Source of the DNA: Deltaproteobacteria bacterium
GTDB lineage: Bacteria > CG2-30-53-67
Assembly: GCA_013151235.1 (NCBI GenBank)
Contig: JAADIO010000053.1
Location: forward strand, 1-19,058
DNA: 19,058 bases
Direction of reading: 5' to 3'
Shown: positions 13,637 to 19,058 of the stretch, piece by piece
Layout of the letters: each line of letters starts with the position of its first letter
Numbering within the stretch: the stretch's first letter is position 1
Position numbers and translations under genes: made by a program
Notes under the pieces: generated by a model
Databases searched by the model: none
Seen by the model: the letters and a program-made list of their open reading frames with translations, nothing else
Told to the model about the DNA's origin: nothing

Positions 13637-14600
13637 GCCGGTAGACAAAATCAGAAACGGAGAGAAGAGCATCTTTGGCCAAAGAATTTTCAAAGGGTTT
13701 GAGGTTTCCGCGGGCCTGTTCGATATAGGATCGGGTTCGTTCCTGCGTATAAGCCACGGCATCATATCGCTCAACACAGTCAAAAACGAAATCAAGGTCC
13801 TCTGCACGCTTCTCCCCCGCCTCAAAAATCAAGCGGATTCGGGCCGTTTCATCCTCGGTCCCCTCATGAAGCACATGGATCAGCGGGAGGGTAACCTTCC
13901 CTTCCAACAGGTCCTTTCCGACCTTTTTGCCGAGTTTTCCTTCCTGAGCCGAATAATCAAGAGCATCATCACTCAGTTGAAAAGCGATCCCCACGGCATT
14001 GCCGAAGGCCACCATGGACTTCCGGACGGAAGGCGGCGCCTCGGCAAGGATCGCTCCCAATTCACAGGCTGCCGCAATGAGTACGGCCGTCTTTTTCGTA
14101 ATGACGGCGAGATAATCTTCTTCCGTCAGATCGAGATTGCCGATCTGAGAGAGCTGCATCACCTCTCCCTCCGACATGACCGTTGTGGCCTCGGAGAGAA
14201 CGTTCATAATCTCCTGGTTTTCTTCCCGGACAGCCAGATAAAGAGCCTTGGAATAAAGATAATCTCCCACCAGGATGCTCGCCTGGTTTCCGAAGACCCG
14301 GTTTGCCGCATCCTGACCCCGTCGAATCACGGCATCGTCCACCACGTCGTCATGGAGAAGAGAAGCCGTATGAATATATTCGATAACCGATGCCAGAAGA
14401 TGCTGCCGGTCTCCATGATATCCGCAGACGCGGGATGCCAGGAGGAGAAGAAGGGGACGGATCCGTTTACCCCCGCCCCGCAGCAGGTGAAGACCCACTT
14501 CTCCAATCAGGGGAGCGCCGGAATGCAGATTCCCGGCGATACACCGCTCCACCTCGGCCAGATCCTTCTCCAGAAGTGTCCAGACTTCCTCGATTCTCAT
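13626..14600 (-). CDS. Trans-polyprenyl diphosphate synthase (IspB-like)
   Basis: This 324-residue cytoplasmic enzyme condenses isopentenyl diphosphate units onto an allylic primer to make the long isoprenoid chain of quinones. Both Asp-rich motifs are intact: DDVVDD at 84-89 within LLHDDVVDDAVIRRG, and DDALD at 211-215 within AFQLSDDALDYS. GGGKRIRP (42-49) is the substrate-binding segment, and GKVTLPLIHVL follows the second motif as usual for octaprenyl or related synthases. Absence of a Pro-containing insert in the first Asp motif argues against a bacterial FPP synthase. Chain length cannot be fixed by eye, so heptaprenyl to nonaprenyl remain possible. It is the first gene of a three-gene operon with apbE and a thioesterase, driven by the promoter at 14627-14655. 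Confidence 0.9.
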   Translation of the reverse strand: MRIEEVWTLLEKDLAEVERCIAGNLHSGAPLIGEVGLHLLRGGGKRIRPLLLLLASRVCGYHGDRQHLLASVIEYIHTASLLHDDVVDDAVIRRGQDAANRVFGNQASILVGDYLYSKALYLAVREENQEIMNVLSEATTVMSEGEVMQLSQIGNLDLTEEDYLAVITKKTAVLIAAACELGAILAEAPPSVRKSMVAFGNAVGIAFQLSDDALDYSAQEGKLGKKVGKDLLEGKVTLPLIHVLHEGTEDETARIRLIFEAGEKRAEDLDFVFDCVERYDAVAYTQERTRSYIEQARGNLKPFENSLAKDALLSVSDFVYRRDL

Positions 14601-14626
14601 CAGTCTCCCTTGGGAAAAACAGTGTG

Positions 14627-14655
14627 ATAGTAGTGGATCAGGGGACTGTTGTCAA
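14627..14655 (-). promoter_or_regulatory. Strong sigma70-type promoter for the polyprenyl synthase operon
   Basis: On the minus strand a consensus TTGACA (14650-14655) and TACTAT (14627-14632) are 17 bases apart. Transcription would start near 14620, about 20 bases before the ATG at 14600. From here to the purH promoter (14656-14863) I see no gene, RNA or clear repeat. Confidence 0.8.
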
Positions 14656-14863
14656 GGTGTAACGCCCCCGGACTTCCCCCAATTTTTCGCGGTGATTCGT
14701 TATTGTCGGCGCATCAACCGGAATTCCGGGTAAACCGCCCGCTTTTACAGGGCAACCACCCCCGAAGAACGCCGAAAAATGCTCATAAGCCCGGCGGCAG
14801 ACACATCACATCCGGAACCGGTTTCGACTATCCCAATGGGGAAATATCAAAGAAGAGAAGGTA

Positions 14864-14892
14864 TTGACAAGCGGTCTCAAAGCGTGTAGAGT
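14864..14892 (+). promoter_or_regulatory. Sigma70-type promoter for purH
   Basis: TTGACA (14864-14869) and TAGAGT (14887-14892) are separated by 17 bases. The start would be near 14899, giving a leader of about 107 bases. The -10 hexamer is the same as that proposed for tolQ. Confidence 0.75.
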
Positions 14893-14912
14893 GCCGCACA
14901 TTAAACGAAGAG

Positions 14913-14938
14913 TCTCCGGAGCGGGAAGACCCCGGAGA
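14913..14938 (+). promoter_or_regulatory. Hairpin in the purH leader
   Basis: TCTCCGG (14913-14919) pairs with CCGGAGA (14932-14938) around a 12-base loop, close to the predicted 5' end of the transcript. No T-run follows, and I do not recognise a purine or ZTP riboswitch core. It may stabilise the 5' end or have no role. Confidence 0.4.
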
Positions 14939-15005
14939 ACCTCAACCGGACAAAAACCTGAATTTCATTATCCAACCGGCAACTTCTTTTACCAAGGATC
15001 CGACC

Positions 15006-16547
15006 ATGAAAAAAGCGTTGATCAGCGTCTCCGACAAATCCGGTGTCGTCGAGTTTGCCCGCGCCCTTCATCAGCGGGGATTTGAGATTCTCTCCACCGG
15101 CGGTACAGCCAAGCTGTTGCAAGACAGCGGGGTTGAGGTCCGTTCCGTTTCGGACTATACCGGATTTCCCGAGATGCTAGACGGCCGGGTCAAGACACTT
15201 CACCCGAAAATTCACGGCGGGCTGTTAGGAAAGCGGAATCAGCCGGACCATGTGGATCAGATGCAAAAACAGGGGATCGAACCGATTGACCTCGTGGCCG
15301 TGAACCTGTATCCTTTTGAGTCCACCATTGCCGAACCGGACTGCACTCTCGAAAATGCCATTGAAAATATCGATATCGGCGGACCGGCCATGATTCGTTC
15401 CGCCGCCAAGAATTTTGCCGATGTTACCGTGATTGTCGACCCCAAAGATTATGAATGGGTCCTACGGGAAATGGAAGAAAATGACGGGCATGTCTCCCGG
15501 AAAACCCGGTATACCCTGGCCTGCAAGGTCTTCGCCCATACGGCCCGTTACGACGGCATGATCTCCTCCTATCTCTCTTCCGAAGGGGAGACTCCCCGGT
15601 TTCCGGAGCAACTGAGCCTTCAATACGAAAAAGTCACGGAGTTGCGATACGGGGAAAATCCCCATCAGCGGGCCGCCTTCTACCGGGAGCCCTACAATAC
15701 CGAGCCGGGCGTAGCCACAGCAGTCATCCACCAGGGAAAGGCCATGTCCTTCAACAACTACCTTGACACCCACTCCGCCCTGGAACTGGCCAAAGAATTT
15801 GAGGTCCCTACATCCGTTGTCGTCAAGCATAACAACCCCTGCGGCGTCGCCTGCTCGAACGACCTGCGGGAGGCCTACATCACCGCCCGGGAGTGCGATC
15901 CCGTATCGGCCTTCGGCGCCGTCCTGGCCTTCAATCGACCCGTGGATACGGCCACGGCGAAAGAGATCGTCTCCACCTTCGTGGAGGTCGTCATCGCACC
16001 GGGATACAACGAAGGGGTCCTGGAAATTTTCAAAGAGAAGGAAAACATCCGGATCCTCGAAATCGATATATGGGGGCGGGAGCGTCCTCAGGACATGGAG
16101 TTGAAAAAAGTCGTCGGCGGTCTGATTTACCAGGATCGGGACTTGGGGACCGTCGATATTCGCCGGCTGGAAGTCGTTACAAAACGGCAACCGACGGAAG
16201 AAGAGATTCAGGCCATGTCTTTTGCCTGGAAGGTCGCCAAACATGTGAAATCGAATGCCATCATCCTCACCCGGGCCGACCGGACCGTAGGGATCGGCGC
16301 AGGCCAGATGAGCCGTGTCGATTCAACCCGGCTGGCCATCTCCAAAGCCATGAGTGATACCAAAGGATGCGCCCTCGCCTCGGACGCGTTTTTCCCCTTC
16401 CGGGACGGCATCGATGAGGCGGCAAAATCAGGTGCCACGGCCATCATTCAACCGGGCGGATCGATCAAGGATGCGGAAGTCATCGCCGCGGCCGATGAGT
16501 ATGACATGACGATGATCTTTACAAAGATGCGCCATTTCAGACATTAA
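15006..16547 (+). CDS. purH: Bifunctional AICAR formyltransferase/IMP cyclohydrolase PurH
   Basis: This 513-residue cytoplasmic enzyme performs the last two steps of de novo IMP synthesis: formylation of AICAR with 10-formyl-tetrahydrofolate, then ring closure. Residues 1 to about 145 are the MGS-like cyclohydrolase domain (LISVSDKSG, ILSTGGTAKLL, KTLHPKIHGGLL at 63-74, IDIGGPAMIRSAAKN). The rest is the transformylase domain with LRYGENPHQRAAFY (213-226), the catalytic KHNNPCG (Lys274, His275), KSNAIILT, GIGAGQMSRVDS, SDAFFPFRDG, and the terminal MTMIFTKMRHFRH. Length is normal. The start has AAGGA about eight bases upstream. It stands alone, with its own promoter and no other purine gene beside it, and is followed by an inverted repeat and tRNA-Arg. 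Confidence 0.97.
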   Translation: MKKALISVSDKSGVVEFARALHQRGFEILSTGGTAKLLQDSGVEVRSVSDYTGFPEMLDGRVKTLHPKIHGGLLGKRNQPDHVDQMQKQGIEPIDLVAVNLYPFESTIAEPDCTLENAIENIDIGGPAMIRSAAKNFADVTVIVDPKDYEWVLREMEENDGHVSRKTRYTLACKVFAHTARYDGMISSYLSSEGETPRFPEQLSLQYEKVTELRYGENPHQRAAFYREPYNTEPGVATAVIHQGKAMSFNNYLDTHSALELAKEFEVPTSVVVKHNNPCGVACSNDLREAYITARECDPVSAFGAVLAFNRPVDTATAKEIVSTFVEVVIAPGYNEGVLEIFKEKENIRILEIDIWGRERPQDMELKKVVGGLIYQDRDLGTVDIRRLEVVTKRQPTEEEIQAMSFAWKVAKHVKSNAIILTRADRTVGIGAGQMSRVDSTRLAISKAMSDTKGCALASDAFFPFRDGIDEAAKSGATAIIQPGGSIKDAEVIAAADEYDMTMIFTKMRHFRH

Positions 16548-16555
16548 TCGAGCAT

Positions 16556-16635
16556 TCAGCGATCAGCCATCAGCTTTCAGCCAAAACAAAAATGATATGC
16601 TTTGCGCCTTACTTTTGCTGATAGCTGGACGCTGA
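16556..16635. repeat. Imperfect inverted repeat between purH and tRNA-Arg
   Basis: The 19-base arms 16556-16574 (TCAGCGATCAGCCATCAGC) and 16617-16635 are complementary at 16 of 19 positions, with about 42 bases between. Each arm is itself built from repeated CAGC and ATCAGC units, and TTTCAG occurs again outside both arms. The build resembles small palindromic repeats based on TCAGC words. It may also act as a transcript-end structure for purH, although no T-run follows. Confidence 0.7.
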
Positions 16636-16655
16636 CGACTGAAAGATCATATAGT

Positions 16656-16732
16656 GCCCCCGTAGCTCAGCTGGATAGAGCACAGGATTCCGGTTCCTGG
16701 TGTCGGAGGTTCGACTCCTCTCGGGGGTACCA
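16656..16732 (+). tRNA. tRNA-Arg(CCG)
   Basis: A complete cloverleaf is present. The acceptor stem is GCCCCCG with CGGGGGT, the D arm GCTCAGCTGGATAGAGC, the anticodon stem CAGGA/TCCTG, and the T arm GGAGGTTCGACTCCTCT. The loop TTCCGGT puts CCG at 34-36, reading the Arg codon CGG. The discriminator is A and the 3' CCA is encoded at 16730-16732. The following T-rich stretch, likely its terminator, is also the last codons of the convergent haem-binding gene. Confidence 0.95.
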
Positions 16733-16735
16733 TTT

Positions 16736-17191
16736 TTATCTTTTTACTTTCTCTTTGATCCTTATTCCCTGTTCCTGATCAAGGCTCCAGTTCCTGATCC
16801 GTTGTTTTTCTTTTTTCGTAAGGCGCGCCTCCGGGTGAATTATCCGGTAATACCAGGGAGGCATATCCCCATTATTCACGGCTTCCCCGATATCTCTGAT
16901 GCGTTTTACAATCTTCTGCCGGTCAAGCCGGTTCCACGCAGTGAAATTCATTTTCTGCCTCGCCTCGGACACATCCTGCGCAATAATCCATGAAATGGGT
17001 GCCAAATAGGAGTACCAGGGCCATACGGTCTCATTGGAGTGACAATTATAGCAGGCGCGATGAAAGATCCCGGCCAATGGACGGGGAAAAGCAACTTCTG
17101 TCTCAATTGGGGGATTACTTCTCTTCAGGGGAATCAGTTGGATGAGGACAAACAATACCAGGAAACCATGGATAAATTTCTTTTTTCTCAT
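16736..17191 (-). CDS. Membrane-anchored haem-binding domain protein (CxxCH)
   Basis: This 151-residue protein has an N-terminal transmembrane anchor (about 6-22, IHGFLVLFVLIQLIP) and a periplasmic domain with one c-type haem site, ACYNCHSNE (Cys47, Cys50, His51), followed by WPWYSYLAPISW. The sequence after the haem site (DVSEARQKMNFTAW, GDMPPWYY, HPEARLTKKEKQRI) is the typical pattern of the small haem-binding domain family found next to or fused with cytochromes. A redox or haem-sensing role is inferred. The ATG at 17191 is preferred because GGAG lies seven bases upstream; an in-frame GTG two codons earlier is possible. Its stop codon is only three bases from the tRNA-Arg 3' end, and the Lys-rich tail is antisense to the tRNA's T-rich terminator region. 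Confidence 0.85.
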   Translation of the reverse strand: MRKKKFIHGFLVLFVLIQLIPLKRSNPPIETEVAFPRPLAGIFHRACYNCHSNETVWPWYSYLAPISWIIAQDVSEARQKMNFTAWNRLDRQKIVKRIRDIGEAVNNGDMPPWYYRIIHPEARLTKKEKQRIRNWSLDQEQGIRIKEKVKR

Positions 17192-17303
17192 TTCCACTCT
17201 CCGATCTATCTCTACTACCTCTTTGTCCGGGACAGAGCCCGAGTGAATGTACCCGGAAGATTCAGCGAATACGGGATCACGGGGATGCGGCCTTTAACGT
17301 CAT

Positions 17304-17987
17304 TCAACGTTGTGGCGTCGTCGTATAGAGGATCCCGCCGTCGGCTTGAACAACTTTGTAGATCTTCTTGGGGGGCCGGTGCATCTTTTTGTATCCTTGA
17401 TAGTAACGGAGAACCCGGGCCACATAGGCTCGGGTCGACGGGATGGGGGGAATATCGCCGCAAGCGGCAACACGGGTCTCCCCCGCATGGTATGCGGCAA
17501 TGACCAGCCGGGGTTTTCCGAACCTCTTTTGAAGTTCCCTCAGGTATCGGACACCACCGTCGATATTCTGTTCCGGCTGGAAAGGATCATCCACCTTCAG
17601 CTTCTTCGCCGTCTCCGGCATCAGCTGCATGAGGCCGATGGCACCGGCCACCGATACGGCATAGGGATCGTAGTCGGATTCAGCCTTGATGACGGCCCGG
17701 ATCAGTTCCTCCTCGACTCCATATCTGGCGGCAGCCTGTTCGATGTCCCTGCGATATCGATCCAGGCTTTCCGACAGGTTTTCCTTTTCCGGGAGGGAAG
17801 AGGGATAGCGGGAGACCAGCTTCATTTCCCCGCTCTTCTCATGACTGTGGGTCACATGGATATTCCCCTCCGGATCTGCGTAGACAAAAAGGTCAGCTTC
17901 TACTCCTCCAGCCCAGAAAAAAATCAGAAGAAGTAACGACCCGACCAGACATCCCCTTTTTCCCAATGTCCTCCAGTACGATTCCAT
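17304..17987 (-). CDS. Lytic transglycosylase (SLT family)
   Basis: This 227-residue exported enzyme would cleave peptidoglycan between MurNAc and GlcNAc, forming the 1,6-anhydro product. Residues 1-31 are a signal peptide (GSLLLLIFFWAGG, cut near VEA). Residues 32-60 resemble a DUF4124-like segment (LFVYADPEGNIHVTH). Residues 83-200 are the SLT lysozyme-like domain: VIKAESDYDP with catalytic Glu103 followed by Ser, GAIGLMQLMPETA (115-127), NIDGGVRYLREL, and AAYHAGE (164-170). The last motif is usually AAYNAGE, so His replaces the common Asn. The C-terminal 25 residues repeat the DUF4124-like theme (KIYKVVQADGGILYTTTP). It lies 112 bases upstream of the haem protein gene in the same direction. 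No ribosome site is obvious at 17987. Confidence 0.92.
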   Translation of the reverse strand: MESYWRTLGKRGCLVGSLLLLIFFWAGGVEADLFVYADPEGNIHVTHSHEKSGEMKLVSRYPSSLPEKENLSESLDRYRRDIEQAAARYGVEEELIRAVIKAESDYDPYAVSVAGAIGLMQLMPETAKKLKVDDPFQPEQNIDGGVRYLRELQKRFGKPRLVIAAYHAGETRVAACGDIPPIPSTRAYVARVLRYYQGYKKMHRPPKKIYKVVQADGGILYTTTPQR

Positions 17988-18059
17988 TTCAATTACAAGC
18001 TATCACAGAGGGCTCGGATCGTCAAGAATCAGGCTCCGGAATTTCCCTCAGATTGAACG

Positions 18060-18900
18060 GAAACAGAGAAAAGACCAATGATTTGGGGTCATTATTAGAA
18101 CCGTTGAACAGAACAATCTTTTCCCTATGCTCCGTGCTCCCAAAAAGACTCAAGAGGTAATCCTGGGTTCTCTGGAATTCCGTAAATGATGCTGACTTCC
18201 CGGGCCGAACTCAGTTGGACCGCTTTATCAAATCCGACCTCCAACGCCTTGATCAGGCTCTGGCCTTTTGGCATTCTTCGTGATGGAAACGGCAATGTCC
18301 AAAGGAGGCTTCCAGATCCTGTATTTTATTCTCGATGGCTTGGATATCATCTTGAAAGAAGAAGTCTTGTTGGGCTTCGGATTCCGCTCATTCATCCTGA
18401 AGGTTCTCGAATGACTCAAAACCCTCAGAAAGTCTCTTTTCCGCTTCCTTCAGGACTTTCTCGTTATTTTTTCAGCCGGGCCTTGAGCTCATCGTAGGTC
18501 TTAAAATCCGCCAGACCTGCGTATTGAAAACAAAAGCTTTTGAGATCACCGAAAGCATAATCATTAACGCAGCTGACCAAACCATAGCGTTCCAATAATG
18601 AGTTCTGCAGGGCCGTGGCCGTCAAGTCGAATGGATTTTGCCTGCCCTTCTTCCGGGCCATATGATGTGCGGGCTTCAGGAATGTGGGAAAGCAGGAAAA
18701 ACTTCTCCTGCAGTTCCTGTAGCCACTGCTTTTGAAGGCTTGAGAGAACGATGATCAGGATTTTTCATTTCCGCTCGCCCCTTTTCCCGGGAAAGAACAA
18801 TACCCGCTTCAATGCTTTTTCCCAATCCGACTTCATCTGCAATCCGCAAGTATCGTGTCCCTGAACAAAGGGGATCTGTTGGAAACCTTTAATGATGCAT
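18060..18900 (-). pseudogene. Decayed SNF2-type helicase gene, multiple frameshifts and deletions
   Basis: Minus-strand pieces of one helicase appear in order but in different frames. RYLRIADEVGLGKSIEAGIV (about 18852-18793) is the Walker A motif. KILIIVLSSLQKQWLQELQE (from 18764) is motif Ia in a new frame. RKKGRQNPFDL joins directly to TATALQNSLLERYGLVS (within 18464-18661), which is motif III (normally TATPLQNS), so motif II with the DExH box has been deleted. FGDLKSF and DELKARLKK follow and end at a stop. EKVLKEAEKRLSEGFESFE and DDIQAIENKIQDLE come next, with an internal TGA. Then SITKNAK, GQSLIKALEVGFDKAVQL and FTEFQRTQDYLLSLF with KIVLFNGSNNDPKS (motif IV region) lie in three frames. 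Motifs V-VI are gone. Intact relatives are large helicases often found in defence or accessory islands. Confidence 0.85.
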
Positions 18901-18986
18901 CAAAGCGTCCATTTTCCCAAATTAAAGTCCGTTAACTACTCGAAGCAGAGGAAATTTCCGGGGTCTTTCAAAACGAAACACCAAAA

Positions 18987-19038
18987 TTGATGAAGTCGTA
19001 AAAAGTCGTTTTCCGGATTCCGTTCATGGTTCGACAGG
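18987..19038 (+). repeat. Second copy (left end) of the pal-cpoB repeat element
   Basis: Bases 18987-19038 are identical to 7588-7639, starting TTGATGAAGTCGTAAAAAG and ending GGTTCGACAGG. After that the two sequences diverge: this copy continues TTGATATGGTTGAC, while the pal copy continues CTTCCGAGC. It is in the same orientation as the first copy and lies at the edge of the helicase pseudogene. The window ends 20 bases later, so it cannot be told whether this is a shorter variant or a broken copy. Confidence 0.85.
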
Positions 19039-19058
19039 TTGATATGGTTGACAGTTGT

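Noticed and set aside
12680-14627. Long plus-strand frames opposite apbE and the polyprenyl synthase
   Set aside because: They are shadows of two well-supported enzymes in GC-rich DNA and have no start signals or motifs.
14893-15005. Purine-type riboswitch in the purH leader
   Set aside because: Only one simple 7-bp hairpin is visible; no three-way junction or conserved aptamer core could be recognised.
17997-18025. TTGACG with TAGCTT 17 bases away as a promoter for the transglycosylase
   Set aside because: The second hexamer is poor and transcription would begin about at the start codon, leaving no ribosome site.

Overview
The window looks like a GC-rich chromosomal segment of a Gram-negative bacterium, most likely a deltaproteobacterium-type lineage (Desulfobacterota). 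That placement is inference. It rests on a complete Tol-Pal envelope cluster, lipoprotein signal peptides, a PEP-CTERM sorted protein, an Aquifex-type aconitase and abundant intergenic palindromic repeats. No rRNA, CRISPR array, intact prophage or intact insertion sequence is visible.

Layout. 1-87: tail of an unidentified gene. 172-750: PEP-CTERM protein (minus strand). 751-1867: a gene graveyard with a long inverted repeat, a decayed EF-hand/dockerin-like C-terminus, IS256-family transposase debris and the last piece of an integron-type tyrosine recombinase, ending at tRNA-Val(CAC). 2007-3059: SurA/PpiC-like foldase lipoprotein (minus). 3268-6482: aconitase, a YrfG-like HAD phosphatase and a PilZ protein (plus). 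6631-11954: the Tol-Pal cluster read on the minus strand as tolQ, tolR, tolA, tolB, pal, cpoB. 12096-14600: a compact minus-strand operon of polyprenyl diphosphate synthase, ApbE flavinyltransferase and acyl-CoA thioesterase. 15006-16547: purH (plus). 16656-16732: tRNA-Arg(CCG). 16736-17987: a haem-binding CxxCH protein and a lytic transglycosylase (minus). 18060-18900: a wrecked SNF2-type helicase gene. 18987 to the end: a second copy of the repeat found between pal and cpoB.

The genes are mostly housekeeping. TolQ-TolR-TolA couple the inner-membrane proton gradient to TolB and Pal at the outer membrane and peptidoglycan, with CpoB as periplasmic partner. The lytic transglycosylase and SurA-like foldase also act in envelope maintenance. 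PurH supplies IMP, the aconitase works in the TCA or related cycle, and the polyprenyl synthase makes quinone or carrier isoprenoid chains.

The most interesting signals are non-coding or decayed. A 182-bp element with inverted ends sits between pal and cpoB, flanked by a 6-bp direct repeat, and 52 bp of it recur identically at the right edge. A different repeat between tolR and tolA supplies the tolR stop codon. Mobile-element debris lies next to tRNA-Val, and a multiply frameshifted helicase lies at the right end. I did not find convincing evidence of an undescribed functional system.
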